From: Bradyrhizobium sp. SSBR45G
Lineage (GTDB): Bacteria > Pseudomonadota > Alphaproteobacteria > Rhizobiales > Xanthobacteraceae
Reading direction: 5' to 3'
Length of the DNA stretch: 64,000 nt
Assembly: GCF_030159255.1 (NCBI RefSeq)
Contig: NZ_BSCT01000035.1
Span: 17,729 to 81,728, forward strand
Shown: piece after piece, positions 7,795 through 17,148 of the stretch
How the letters are laid out: the number at the start of each line of letters is the position of its first letter
Position numbering within the stretch: position 1 is the first letter of the stretch
Translations under genes and position numbers: made by a program
The notes under the pieces: model-generated
The model's input: the letters and a program-made list of their open reading frames with translations, nothing else
What the model was told of the DNA's origin: nothing
The model's database searches: none

Positions 7795-9738
7795 ATGAAT
7801 GCGCCGGTCAGTGGTAACAGCTCCAAGGAGCCGAAGGACGCCAGCGCGGCCGTGAGCGCGGCGCAGCAGGCGATGCTGGAGACGTTGCCGTTCGGCGATA
7901 CCGCCGATTTCGACGATGCGGCGCGCGGCTTTCTCGGCACGATCGACGAGGCCAAGGTCACGACGGCGCAGGGGCGCAGCGTCTGGAGCTTCGCGCCTTA
8001 CGGCTTCCTCGACGCCGAGGAGGCGCCGCCGACCGTCAATCCGAGCCTGTGGCGCCAGGCGAAGCTCAACATGCATCACGGCCTGTTCGAGGTCGTGCCC
8101 GGCGTCTACCAGGTGCGCGGGCTCGATATCGCCAACATGACCTTGATCGAGGGCGACACCGGCGTCATCGTCGTGGACACGCTGACCTCGATCGAGGGCG
8201 CCCGCGCCGCGCTCGATCTCTATCATCGGCATCGCGGCGTCAGGCCGGTGACGGCGGTCATGTTCACCCACACCCACACCGATCATTGGGGCGGCGCGCG
8301 TGGCGTCGTCGACGAGGACGCGGTCGCCAGCGGCCGCGTGCCGCTGCTCGCGCCGAACCTGTTCATCGAGCACGCGGTGTCCGAGAACATCATTGCGGGT
8401 CCGGCGATGCTGCGCCGGGCGCAATACCAGTTCGGGCCGCTGCTGGCGAAGGGTCCGAAGGGGCACGTCGATTGCGGTCTCGGCAAGACCATGGCCGCGG
8501 GCGGCGTGGCCCTGCTGCGGCCGACCGACCTCATCATGGCGACCGGCGACACCAGGACCATCGACGGCGTGAGCTTCGAGTTCCAGATGGCACCGAACAG
8601 CGAGGCGCCGGCGGAGATGCATTTCTACCTGCCGCGCTACCGGCTGTTGAACCTCGCCGAGAACTGCACGCACAACTTCCACAACCTGCTGCCGTTTCGC
8701 GGCGCCGACGTCCGCGACGCGCTGGCATGGTCGAAATATCTCGGCGAGGCGCTGCAATTGTGGGGCGGCAAGGCCGAGGTGATGTGCGGCCAGCATCATT
8801 GGCCGGTATGGGGCGCCAGCCGTGTCGACCACATGATCCGCGAGCAGCGCGACCTCTACAAGTTCGCGCACGACCAGACCGTGCGGCTGATGAATCACGG
8901 CCTGACGGCGAGCGAAATCGCCGAGCAGATCACGCTGCCCAAGAGCCTCGACGGCGCGTGGCACGCGCGCGGCTATTACGGCCACATCCGGCACAATGTG
9001 AAGGCGATCTACCAGAAATATCTCGGCTGGTACGACGCCAATCCGGTCAATCTCGATTCCTTGCCGCCGGTCGAGGCCGGCCGGAAATATGTCGAGTACA
9101 TGGGCGGCGCCGAAGCCTTGCTGGCGCGGGCGCGGGCGGATTTTGCGAAAGGCGAGTTTCGCTTCGTGGCGCAAGTCGTCGGTCATCTCGTCTTCGCCAA
9201 ACCCGACAACGCCGAGGCCCGCGCGCTGCTCGCCGACACGCTGGAGCAGCTCGGCTTTGCCGCCGAGAGCGCGACCTGGCGCAACGCCTATCTGTTCGGT
9301 GCGCAGGAGCTGCGCCACGGCATGCCGGAGGTCCCGGCCCGGCCGGGGATGCCGCGCGAGACATTGGCGGCGCTGCGCACGGAGCAATTGTGGGACGTGC
9401 TTGGAGTGCGCCTGAACGGCCCCAAGGCGGAGGGCAAGCACATCGTGCTGAACTGGACCTTCACCGACACCGCCGAGCGCTTCGTACTCACCTTGCAGAA
9501 TTGCGCACTGACCTACGCGGTCGGCGTGCAGGCCTCCACCGCGGATGCCGGCTTCACCTTGGCGCGATCCACCCTCGACGAGGTCATTGCCAAGGCGACG
9601 ACATTTCCGGAAGCGGTCGCCGCCGGAAAGATCAGTTTCGTCGGCAACCCGATGCGGCTCGCCGAGCTGATGTCGCTGATGGACGAATTCCCGCGGATGT
9701 TCGAGATCGTCGAGCCGAAGCGCGCGGTGGTCACCTGA
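7795..9738 (+). CDS. Alkyl sulfatase-like metallo-beta-lactamase-fold hydrolase (SdsA/BDS1 type)
   Basis: The 647-residue protein has a metallo-beta-lactamase domain with the zinc motif H159-T-H161-T-D163-H164 in HTHTDHWGG, an alkyl sulfatase dimerisation region in the middle and an SCP2-like C-terminal domain (about the last 130 residues, ending near VEPKRAVVT). This three-part order is that of class III linear alkyl sulfatases, which cleave the sulfate ester of SDS-like compounds. There is no clear N-terminal signal peptide, unlike secreted members, so it may act in the cytoplasm. The frame is open from 7639 but ATG 7795 has GGAGG eight bases upstream. It follows bioA by 86 bases with no functional link obvious. 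Substrate specificity is inferred from family. Confidence 0.85.
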   Translation: MNAPVSGNSSKEPKDASAAVSAAQQAMLETLPFGDTADFDDAARGFLGTIDEAKVTTAQGRSVWSFAPYGFLDAEEAPPTVNPSLWRQAKLNMHHGLFEVVPGVYQVRGLDIANMTLIEGDTGVIVVDTLTSIEGARAALDLYHRHRGVRPVTAVMFTHTHTDHWGGARGVVDEDAVASGRVPLLAPNLFIEHAVSENIIAGPAMLRRAQYQFGPLLAKGPKGHVDCGLGKTMAAGGVALLRPTDLIMATGDTRTIDGVSFEFQMAPNSEAPAEMHFYLPRYRLLNLAENCTHNFHNLLPFRGADVRDALAWSKYLGEALQLWGGKAEVMCGQHHWPVWGASRVDHMIREQRDLYKFAHDQTVRLMNHGLTASEIAEQITLPKSLDGAWHARGYYGHIRHNVKAIYQKYLGWYDANPVNLDSLPPVEAGRKYVEYMGGAEALLARARADFAKGEFRFVAQVVGHLVFAKPDNAEARALLADTLEQLGFAAESATWRNAYLFGAQELRHGMPEVPARPGMPRETLAALRTEQLWDVLGVRLNGPKAEGKHIVLNWTFTDTAERFVLTLQNCALTYAVGVQASTADAGFTLARSTLDEVIAKATTFPEAVAAGKISFVGNPMRLAELMSLMDEFPRMFEIVEPKRAVVT

Positions 9739-9749
9739 TGGATGCAACA

Positions 9750-9771
9750 GGCCGGGTGAAATCACCCGGCC
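9750..9771. terminator. Bidirectional terminator-like hairpin
   Basis: A perfect 10-base stem, GGCCGGGTGA and TCACCCGGCC with a two-base AA centre (so the closed loop is slightly larger), lies between the convergent sulfatase and glycosyltransferase genes. Only a weak T-rich tail follows on either strand, so it could serve both genes as a stem-dominated terminator. Confidence 0.65.
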
Positions 9772-9782
9772 TTCGCGGTGAG

Positions 9783-10853
9783 CTATTCGGCGCTGCTGAC
9801 CAGCCTGATGCGGGGCTCGGCCTTCTCGACCAGTTTGCGATAGGCTGCGACGTAGTCGAGCGCCATGCGGCGTGCCGTGAAGCGCTGCTCGAAGCGCGTG
9901 CGGACGGCGGCGCGGCTGAGATCGGGCAGGCGGTTGACGGCGGCGACGGCACTGAGCTCGTCCTCGACGACGAAGCCGGTGACGCCGCTGTCGATGACCT
10001 CCGGCACCGAGCCGCGGTTATACGCGATGACGGGCGTGCCGCATGCCATCGACTCGATCATGACCAGGCCGAACGGCTCCGGCCAGTCGATGGGCAGGAG
10101 CAGGCCGAGCGCGCCCGACAGGAATTCCGGCTTCTCATGATCGCCGATCTCGCCGATGAACTCGACGAGCGGATTGTCCTTGATCAGGGGCCGGATCACC
10201 TGATCGTAATAGTCCTGATCGGCGCGGTCGACCTTCGCCGCGATCTTGAGCGGAATGCCACATCGCATGGCGATCTTGATGGCACGATGGACGCCCTTCT
10301 CGGGCGCGACCCGTCCGAGCACGGCGAGATAGCTCGGCGTCACCGGCCTTGGCGTCAACAGCGTCGCCGGAAGGCCGTGCAGAATGGTGCTGATCCAGTT
10401 CGCATTCGGAACAGGTCGGCGCTGCGCATCCGAGATCGAGACGACGGGAACATCCTTGAAGACGGAGAACACCGGCTGGTGCTCCGGAAGATCGAGCCTG
10501 CCATGCAACGTGGTCAGGAACGGCGTCGGTTGCCGGTGGAACAGCGAGAACGGGTAATAATCGAGGTGAAAGTGGAGCACGTCGAACGCTTCATCGTCGC
10601 ATTGTTGCCGGACGTTCTCCAGCATGACCATGTGCAGGGCATTGGGATCACGGACCGAGCCATCGAGTCGCAAGGCTCTCGGCCAGGTGGGGCAGAGCCT
10701 GGCTGATGTCTGGGAATCGCCGCTCGCGAACAGCGTGACATCATGACCGAGGGCGACGAGCTCTTCGGTCAACCAATGGACCACCCGCTCGGTACCGCCG
10801 TAAAGCTTGGGAGGCACTGCCTCAGTCAACGGAGCAACCTGCGCAATGCGCAT
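9783..10853 (-). CDS. Glycosyltransferase family 4
   Basis: The 356-residue protein has the GT-B fold signature of family GT4: an N-terminal MRIAQVAPL strand with the GGTERV loop for nucleotide-sugar/acceptor contact, LGRVAPEKG at the start of the C-terminal domain, and the EPFGLVMIESMACGTPVIA donor-binding E-x7-E motif. Such enzymes move a sugar from a nucleotide donor to a lipid, sugar or small acceptor in the cytoplasm; the acceptor cannot be read here. It is divergent from an ABC exporter and close to a debranching-type glucosidase, which suggests a glycan or storage-sugar role, but this is only neighbourhood. The ATG at 10853 is well supported by the conserved N-terminus. Confidence 0.88.
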   Translation of the reverse strand: MRIAQVAPLTEAVPPKLYGGTERVVHWLTEELVALGHDVTLFASGDSQTSARLCPTWPRALRLDGSVRDPNALHMVMLENVRQQCDDEAFDVLHFHLDYYPFSLFHRQPTPFLTTLHGRLDLPEHQPVFSVFKDVPVVSISDAQRRPVPNANWISTILHGLPATLLTPRPVTPSYLAVLGRVAPEKGVHRAIKIAMRCGIPLKIAAKVDRADQDYYDQVIRPLIKDNPLVEFIGEIGDHEKPEFLSGALGLLLPIDWPEPFGLVMIESMACGTPVIAYNRGSVPEVIDSGVTGFVVEDELSAVAAVNRLPDLSRAAVRTRFEQRFTARRMALDYVAAYRKLVEKAEPRIRLVSSAE

Positions 10854-11169
10854 CTCATCGTCTCCTATATGTGATCAAGGAAGGGGCTCCTCCGCGATCC
10901 GGCGATAGCTGAACGGGAACGTTCTCGCATTTGCGAAGTTCCTTGATGCAGGACACTTTCTTCCAAGCAAGGGTCTCGAGACACCGTTCCACGCGACGTC
11001 TCATGACTGCCATCTCCTGCTTCCAACCCTGTGAGTGCTGTGAATGTCGAAACATGGTGACTCCGCAACGACAATGCTGCGGGAACTCGAGATGCATCGT
11101 TCCTGACCGGTTCCGATCGCTCATCACCGCCGCAGCAGCAAGACGCGCTATCTCTCTCACGGACAGATC
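10854..11169. other. Divergent intergenic region
   Basis: About 316 bases between the glycosyltransferase (-) and the ABC exporter (+). Both genes must be started from here. Short cysteine-rich open frames exist on both strands but have no convincing ribosome site or conserved look, and I see no known operator or riboswitch. Confidence 0.5.
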
Positions 11170-12933
11170 ATGGATCAGCTTTCAGGTTACGCGCACCGGC
11201 CGTTTCCATTCGTCATGCGCTATCTGCGCGAACGCCCAGTCGCCCATCTCATCATTCTGATCGCCGTCATCGGTGCCGTTGCCTGCTCGGTCGGCACGCA
11301 ATATGGCGTGAAGGCGCTCGTCGACAGCCTCTCCGCAGGGCCGGCGCATGGCGGCAACGTCTGGGCCGCATTCGTGCTGCTGATGGCGCTGATTGCGACC
11401 GACAATATTCTCTGGCGCGTCGCCAGCTGGATCGCGAGCTTCACCTTCGTCCGCGTCACCGGAGATCTTCGTCGCGACATCTTCCGCCATCTCACCGGCC
11501 ATTCGCCGAGCTATTTCGGCGACCGCCTGCCGGGCATGCTGTCGAGCCGCATCACGGCAACCTCCAACGCCGTGTTCACGGTCGAGAACATGTTCGTCTG
11601 GAACGTGCTGCCACCATGCCTTGCCACAGTGGCGGCGATCGGCTTGATCGGAACCGTCAGCGGCCCGATGGCCATCGCGCTGCTTTTGATTGCCGCCATG
11701 ATGGTGCTGGCGATGTTCCGCCTGGCGGCGGCTGGCAAGCCGCTGCACGATGATTTCGCGGACAAGGCCGCGATGGTCGATGGCGAGATCGTCGACGTGA
11801 TCTCGAACATGCCGCTGGTCCGCGCCTTCTGCGGCCTGCGCCACGAGCACGACCGGTTCGACGCGACCGTGAACAAGGAGCTGGAGGCGCGCGGGCGCAG
11901 TCTGCGCTACCTCGAAAAGCTGCGCATTCTCCACGCGACGGTAACGATCGTGCTGACGGTCGCCCTGATGGCCTGGGCGATCTCGCTGTGGCAGCGCGGC
12001 GGAGCGACGACGGGCGATGTCGTGCTGGTGTGTACGCTCGGCCTGTGCATTCTCAACGCGACGCGCGATCTCGCGGTGGCACTGGTCGACGTGACGCAGC
12101 ACGTCGCGCGCATGAGCGAGGCGATCGCGACCTTGCTGCAGCCGCATGAGCTGCGCGATCACCCCGAGGCCGAGCCGCTGGTCAAGAGCGGGGCCGCGAT
12201 CGCGTTCAACGACATCACGTTTCACTATCCCGGCGGTCACAAGCTGTTCGAGAACTTCTCGCTGCGGCTGCAGCCGGGCCAGCGCGTCGGTTTGGTCGGG
12301 CAGTCCGGCGGCGGCAAGTCGAGCCTGTTCACGTTGCTGCAAAGGTTCTACGATCCGCAAGCCGGCCACATCACGGTCGATGGCCAGGACATCGCCCGGG
12401 TGACCCAGCAGAGCCTGCGCGAGGCGATCTCGGTGGTGCCGCAGGACATCTCGCTGTTTCATCGCTCCATCCTGGAGAACATCCGCTACGGCCGTCCGAG
12501 CGCGACCGACGACGAGGTGCTGCGGGCCGCGATCGCGGCGCGTTGCGATTTCGTCGAGACCCTGCCCGAGGGATTGCAGACGATGGTCGGTGATCGCGGC
12601 GTGAAGCTTTCCGGCGGCCAGCGCCAGCGCATCGCGATCGCGCGGGCGTTCCTCAAGGATGCGCCGATCCTGCTGCTGGACGAGGCGACCGCCGCGCTCG
12701 ACAGCGAGTCGGAGGAGGCGATCCGCGAGGCGCTCGGCCGCCTGATGCGCGGGCGCACCGTCATCGCGATCGCGCATCGCCTCACGACCTTGCGCAATTT
12801 CGATCGGGTCGTGGTGCTGAGATCGGGCCGGATCATCGAGGACGGCGCGCCGGACCGGCTCATGCAGGGCGAGGGCCCGTATCGGGAGCTGGTCACCCAG
12901 GAGATCAATCGGCTCGCCAAGTTCGCCGCCTGA
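11170..12933 (+). CDS. ABC exporter, fused permease and ATPase
   Basis: The 587-residue half-transporter has an N-terminal ABC transmembrane type-1 domain with about six hydrophobic helices (residues about 25-310) and a C-terminal nucleotide-binding domain: Walker A GQSGGGKSS (K383), the signature LSGGQRQRIAIARA, Walker B ILLLDEATAALD and the H-loop IAIAHRL. It should act as a homodimer exporting a lipid, peptide or drug-like substrate; the family (ABCB/MsbA-like) does not fix the substrate. It starts at ATG 11170 and is followed after 73 bases by the glucosidase gene on the same strand, so they may be cotranscribed. Confidence 0.92.
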   Translation: MDQLSGYAHRPFPFVMRYLRERPVAHLIILIAVIGAVACSVGTQYGVKALVDSLSAGPAHGGNVWAAFVLLMALIATDNILWRVASWIASFTFVRVTGDLRRDIFRHLTGHSPSYFGDRLPGMLSSRITATSNAVFTVENMFVWNVLPPCLATVAAIGLIGTVSGPMAIALLLIAAMMVLAMFRLAAAGKPLHDDFADKAAMVDGEIVDVISNMPLVRAFCGLRHEHDRFDATVNKELEARGRSLRYLEKLRILHATVTIVLTVALMAWAISLWQRGGATTGDVVLVCTLGLCILNATRDLAVALVDVTQHVARMSEAIATLLQPHELRDHPEAEPLVKSGAAIAFNDITFHYPGGHKLFENFSLRLQPGQRVGLVGQSGGGKSSLFTLLQRFYDPQAGHITVDGQDIARVTQQSLREAISVVPQDISLFHRSILENIRYGRPSATDDEVLRAAIAARCDFVETLPEGLQTMVGDRGVKLSGGQRQRIAIARAFLKDAPILLLDEATAALDSESEEAIREALGRLMRGRTVIAIAHRLTTLRNFDRVVVLRSGRIIEDGAPDRLMQGEGPYRELVTQEINRLAKFAA

Positions 12934-13006
12934 TCGCTGCCGTCGGGTTGCGTCGAGAATGTGCACTCTCGGTTGTGTGGGCACTTCAATATCGCATGAG
13001 GTCAAC

Positions 13007-15208
13007 ATGTCCGCCGAAGCCGCAAGCACGCTGTCATCGATCACCTGGAGCGACGAGCCCGCCGAGCAGCCGTTCTATATTCCCATGACGGGGCCGGCGG
13101 CCCGGCCGCGGCGATCGCTCAAGCACGACGACACGTTCATCGTGCTCGACGGTCATGGCGACATCGGCGCCTCGGCCGGCGGACCGGATGGCCTGTTCAA
13201 TTCCGACACGCGCTATCTCGCGCGGCTCGAATTGACGCTGGACGACGTCCAGCCGCTGCTGCTCGGCTCCAGCCTGCGCGACGACAACTCCGCGCTGACG
13301 GTGGATCTCACCAATCCGGACATCTACAGCCAGGGCCGGCTGGTGCTGCCGAAGGACATGCTGCACATCGTGCGCACGATCTTTCTCTGGCACGGCACCG
13401 CCTATCAGCGCATCGGGCTGCAGAACCATGGCGATCGCAACGCCAGCTTCGATCTCAAGCTGACCTTCGACAATGATTTTGCCGATCTGTTCGAGGTGCG
13501 GGGCTCGGTGCGGCCGCATCGCGGCATCGGCTCGAGCCGGCTGGTCGACCCATCCGAGGTGGTGCTTCATTATCGCGGGCTGGACAATGTCCTGCGCACC
13601 ACCGACGTGAGCTTCGATCCAATTCCGACGAACCTGACGGTCAACGTCGCGACCTATCATTTCGAGCTGGCGCCGCAGGAATCCGCGTCGCTGTTCGTGG
13701 CCGTGATGTGCAATGCCAAGGCCGGCGAGCGGCCCCGGCGGTTCTTCCGCAGCCTGCTCGCCCATCGCCGCGAGATGCGCCGCTGTACCATCGGTGCCGC
13801 CAGCATCGAGACCTCCAATGACATCCTGAACGAGGTGCTGTGCCAGGCGGCGGCCGACCTCAACATCCTGATGACGGACACGCCGGAGGGGCGCTATCCC
13901 TATGCCGGCATTCCCTGGTACTCGACGACGTTCGGCCGCGACGGCCTGATCACGGCGCTGCAGATGCTCTGGGTCGATCCGCGCATCGCCCGCGGCGTGC
14001 TGCGCCGGCTCGCCTCGCATCAGGCGCGCAACACTGATCCGCTCGCGGATGCCGAGCCCGGCAAGATTCTGCACGAGATGCGCGGCGGCGAGATGGCGGC
14101 GCTGCGCGAGGTGCCGTTCGCCTGCTACTATGGCAGCGTCGATTCGACGCCGCTGTTCGTGCTGCTGGCCGGGCTCTACATTGAGCGTACCGGCGACATC
14201 GAGACCTTGCTGGAGCTATGGCCGGCGATCGAGCTGGCCCTGGGCTGGATCGACGGGCCCGGCGATCCGGACGGCGACGGCTTCGTCGAATATCAGCGCG
14301 CCTCCGAGCAGGGTCTCGCCAACCAGGGCTGGAAGGATTCCTACGACGCGGTCTTCCATGCCGACGGACGCCTCGCCGAAGGCAACATCGCGCTCGCCGA
14401 GGTGCAGGGCTATGTCTTCGCCGGCAAGCAGCTTGCGGCGCGATCGGCGCGCCTGCTCGGCAAGTCCGCAATGGCGGACCGGCTCGAGGCGGAGGCGGCG
14501 CGGCTGGCCGAACGGTTCGAGGATGCCTTCTGGTGCGAGGACCTCAGCACCTATGCGCTCGCGCTCGACGGCGACAAGCAGCCCTGCCGGGTGCGCACCT
14601 CGAATGCCGGCCAACTGCTGTTCAGCGGCATGGTGCGCGAGGACCGCGCCCGCAAGGTCGCCGCCGATCTGCTGCGGCCGCAATTCTTCTCGGGCTGGGG
14701 CATTCGCACCGTCGCCGCCGGCGAGGCGCGCTACAATCCGATGTCCTATCACGACGGCTCGATCTGGCCGCACGACAATGCGCTGATCGCGCTCGGCCTG
14801 TCGCGCTACGGGCTGAAACATGCGGTGGAGCAGGTGTTCAAGGGCCTGTTCGAGGCCGCGGCCTACATGGATCTGCGCCGGCTGCCGGAGCTGTTCTGCG
14901 GCTTCCGTCGTGAGAAGCATCGCGGACCGACGCTGTATCCGGTGGCCTGCGCGCCGCAGGCCTGGGCGAGCGCGACGCCGTTCACCCTGCTCGAGGCCGC
15001 GCTCGGGCTCGAGTTCGACGCCGGCCGCGGCGAGATCCGACTGCGCAATCCGCGACTGCCGGAGTTCCTGGATTGGGTGGTGCTGCGCGATCTCCGGCTC
15101 GGCACCTCGACGATCGATCTGCGCATCCGGCGCCACGACGAGGACATCTCCATGGAGGTGCTGCGGCGGCGCGGCCAGATCCAGGTCTCGCTGGTGCTGG
15201 CGCAATGA
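13007..15208 (+). CDS. Amylo-alpha-1,6-glucosidase / glycogen debranching-type protein
   Basis: The 733-residue protein has an N-terminal beta-rich domain of the debranching-enzyme N-terminal kind (residues about 20-250, with GGPDGLFNSDTRYL) and a C-terminal (alpha/alpha)6 barrel with IPWYSTTFGRDGLITALQ and the late SYHDGSIWPHDNALIA motif typical of bacterial amylo-alpha-1,6-glucosidases. It probably removes alpha-1,6-linked glucose or acts on a related storage glycan in the cytoplasm. The frame opens at 12959, but ATG 13007 has GAGG just upstream and is chosen. The stop overlaps the next start by ATGA (15205-15208), coupling it to the PRC-barrel gene. Confidence 0.88.
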   Translation: MSAEAASTLSSITWSDEPAEQPFYIPMTGPAARPRRSLKHDDTFIVLDGHGDIGASAGGPDGLFNSDTRYLARLELTLDDVQPLLLGSSLRDDNSALTVDLTNPDIYSQGRLVLPKDMLHIVRTIFLWHGTAYQRIGLQNHGDRNASFDLKLTFDNDFADLFEVRGSVRPHRGIGSSRLVDPSEVVLHYRGLDNVLRTTDVSFDPIPTNLTVNVATYHFELAPQESASLFVAVMCNAKAGERPRRFFRSLLAHRREMRRCTIGAASIETSNDILNEVLCQAAADLNILMTDTPEGRYPYAGIPWYSTTFGRDGLITALQMLWVDPRIARGVLRRLASHQARNTDPLADAEPGKILHEMRGGEMAALREVPFACYYGSVDSTPLFVLLAGLYIERTGDIETLLELWPAIELALGWIDGPGDPDGDGFVEYQRASEQGLANQGWKDSYDAVFHADGRLAEGNIALAEVQGYVFAGKQLAARSARLLGKSAMADRLEAEAARLAERFEDAFWCEDLSTYALALDGDKQPCRVRTSNAGQLLFSGMVREDRARKVAADLLRPQFFSGWGIRTVAAGEARYNPMSYHDGSIWPHDNALIALGLSRYGLKHAVEQVFKGLFEAAAYMDLRRLPELFCGFRREKHRGPTLYPVACAPQAWASATPFTLLEAALGLEFDAGRGEIRLRNPRLPEFLDWVVLRDLRLGTSTIDLRIRRHDEDISMEVLRRRGQIQVSLVLAQ

Positions 15209-15714
15209 CGCGGTGGGCTGTGCATCGGCGGCGCAACGCTCGCGCTCTCGGCGTCGGGCTGTCGCTGCTCGCAGGCCTGCAGATCAATGCGGGCTACGCG
15301 CAGCAAGCGTCACCGCCACCGCCGGCAAAGGACGCGGCGTCGTCCGTCAAGGAGCCGGCGCCGCCGCCCTCGGTGACGATCCTCGGCGCGCGCGATGCGC
15401 ATGGCGTGCTCGGCCGCGACGTGCGCAGCTCCACCGGCGAGGACATGGGGCAGATCGTCGACGTCATCGTCGATCTCACCGGGACGGTCCGGGCCGCGGT
15501 GATCGATTTCGGCGGCTTCCTCGGCGTCGGCAGCCGCAAGATCGTGGTCGACTGGACGGCGCTCGATTTCAAGCACATCGCTGACAAGAGCGATCAGGTC
15601 ACGCTGGACCTGAACAAGGAGCAGGTGAAGGCCGCGCCCGAGTACAAGGAGGACAAGCCTGTCGTCGTGCTCGGTGCCGCCGGCAAGCTGTCGCCCTGGA
15701 TTTTCGATCATTGA
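15205..15714 (+). CDS. Exported PRC-barrel domain protein
   Basis: The 169-residue product starts with a signal peptide (basic TRWAVHRRRNAR, a hydrophobic core, INAGYA before QQA) followed by a proline/alanine-rich linker and one PRC-barrel domain (residues about 60-145: VLGRDVRSSTGEDMGQIVDV, then VIDFGGFLGVGSRKIVVDW). PRC barrels bind proteins or RNA; exported single-domain members are common in rhizobia and their job is not known. The start codon lies within the stop of the glucosidase gene, so translation is coupled. A longer frame from 15073 is a shadow inside the upstream gene. Confidence 0.85.
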   Translation: MTRWAVHRRRNARALGVGLSLLAGLQINAGYAQQASPPPPAKDAASSVKEPAPPPSVTILGARDAHGVLGRDVRSSTGEDMGQIVDVIVDLTGTVRAAVIDFGGFLGVGSRKIVVDWTALDFKHIADKSDQVTLDLNKEQVKAAPEYKEDKPVVVLGAAGKLSPWIFDH

Positions 15715-15734
15715 GCTGATGCGTGAGACCGCCG

Positions 15735-15760
15735 GTCCGGCACGCCTGCGTGCTCCGGAC
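15735..15760 (+). terminator. Hairpin after the PRC-barrel gene
   Basis: GTCCGGCACGC and GCGTG-CT-CCGGAC form a GC-rich imperfect stem 20 bases after the stop codon. It lacks a clear T-run, so termination is only suggested by position. Confidence 0.35.
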
Positions 15761-15811
15761 ACGGTGGATCCTTATGTCCTGCGACCGTCATGAATTGAGC
15801 CGTTGAGAGCG

Positions 15812-17134
15812 ATGCCGATTGCCCGGCCGTCCATACCGCCCGACCGCGCGCCCGAGCCAGATGGCTCGGACGGCGGCGCGCGCGCCGGCGCCGCGCCAGA
15901 CCACGGCCCCTCTGGAAAGCCTGCGCCGTCGCAGCAGAGCCTGCGCGGGCTCGACTGGTTCATCTTCTTCCTCGCCGACGTGCAGACCGGGTTCGGTCCG
16001 TTCATCGCGGTGTATCTGACGACCCAGAAATGGACGCAGGCGCAGATCGGTCTGGTGCTGTCGATCGGCGGCCTCGTCGGGCTGATCGGGCAGATGCCGG
16101 GCGGCGCGATCATCGATGCCGCGAAATCGGAGCGGCGCGTCGCGGGACTGGCCGTCGCCACCATCGGCTGCTGCGCGCTCGCCTATGCGGTGTGGCCGAT
16201 CTTTCTCGTCGTGGCCGGCGCTGCGACGTTCCACGCCGCGGCGAGCTGCGTGCTCGGTCCTGCGATCGCCGCCCTCAGCCTCGGCCTGGTCGGGCCGCGC
16301 GGCATGGCCGAGCGTCTTGGCCGCAATGCGCGCTTCGCCTCGCTCGGCAATGGCGTCGCGGCCGCGGTCATGGGGACCTGCGGCTATCTGCTGTCCAGCC
16401 GCGCGGTCTTTCTGGTGACGTTCATCCTCGCGTTCCCCACGCTGATCGCATTGTCGCGCATCCGCGAGCGCGAGATCGACATCGCGCGTGCGCATGGCCG
16501 GGCCAATCGGGAGGACAGAGAGGTTGCGCGGCTGTCGAACCTGCTCGGCCTGCTGCGTCAGCGCGCGCTGCTGGTGTTCGCACTCGGCGTATTCCTGCTG
16601 CAGCTCGCCAATGCGGCGATGCTGCCGCTGATGGCCGGCGTGGTGACGACGAAGTCGAGCGAATGGGCGCCGATGCTGATCGCGTTCTGTATCGTCGTGC
16701 CCCAGGCGATCGTGGCGCTGACCTCGCCATCGGTCGGCGCGGTGGCTCAGCAATGGGGCCGCCGGCCGCTGTTGATGCTGGGGTTTGCCGCGCTGGTGAT
16801 CCGCGGCGCGCTGTTTGCCGTCGTGCACGATCCTGTCGTGCTGGTGGCGGTGCAGATCTTCGATGGTGTCACCGCCGCCGTGTTCGCGGTGATGATTCCG
16901 CTGACGGTCGCCGACGTCGCCTTCGGCAGCGGTCATTTCAGTCTGGCGCAGGGAATCGTCGGGACGGCGTCGGGCATCGGCGGATCGTTGTCTACCGTCA
17001 TCGCCGGCTTCGCCAGCGATCGCTACGGCAGCGCCACCGCCTTCATGGGCCTGTCAGGCGTGGCGTTGACAGGGCTTGTGCTGATCGCGCTCCTGATGCC
17101 CGAAACGGGGCGGCAGCACGAGCGCGCCGCGTGA
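15812..17134 (+). CDS. MFS transporter
   Basis: The 440-residue protein has a proline-rich cytoplasmic N-terminus of about 45 residues followed by about twelve hydrophobic segments in two halves joined by a charged loop (around REREIDIARAHGRANRED). The intra-loop pattern after helix 2 (GGAIIDAAKSERR) and in the second half (GAVAQQWGRRPLL) is the MFS-type basic motif. It is an inner-membrane secondary transporter, drug or metabolite type; no substrate can be given. ATG 15812 is chosen over TTG 15803. It is convergent with fixK2, 14 bases apart. Confidence 0.88.
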   Translation: MPIARPSIPPDRAPEPDGSDGGARAGAAPDHGPSGKPAPSQQSLRGLDWFIFFLADVQTGFGPFIAVYLTTQKWTQAQIGLVLSIGGLVGLIGQMPGGAIIDAAKSERRVAGLAVATIGCCALAYAVWPIFLVVAGAATFHAAASCVLGPAIAALSLGLVGPRGMAERLGRNARFASLGNGVAAAVMGTCGYLLSSRAVFLVTFILAFPTLIALSRIREREIDIARAHGRANREDREVARLSNLLGLLRQRALLVFALGVFLLQLANAAMLPLMAGVVTTKSSEWAPMLIAFCIVVPQAIVALTSPSVGAVAQQWGRRPLLMLGFAALVIRGALFAVVHDPVVLVAVQIFDGVTAAVFAVMIPLTVADVAFGSGHFSLAQGIVGTASGIGGSLSTVIAGFASDRYGSATAFMGLSGVALTGLVLIALLMPETGRQHERAA

Positions 17135-17148
17135 GGGCCGATGGACGC

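Noticed and set aside
7753..9765. Minus-strand open frame of 670 codons opposite the sulfatase gene
   Set aside because: Antisense shadow; no domain, composition typical of reversed GC-rich coding sequence.
8049..10706. Plus-strand open frame of 885 codons overlapping the sulfatase and glycosyltransferase genes
   Set aside because: Arginine-rich shadow frame covering two real genes on different strands and the terminator between them.
10855..11160. 101-codon minus-strand frame in the glycosyltransferase-exporter gap
   Set aside because: No ribosome site, no domain and an overlapping plus-strand frame of equal quality; not supportable as a gene.
11182..13044. Minus-strand open frame of 620 codons opposite the ABC exporter
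   Set aside because: Shadow; the plus strand holds intact Walker and signature motifs.
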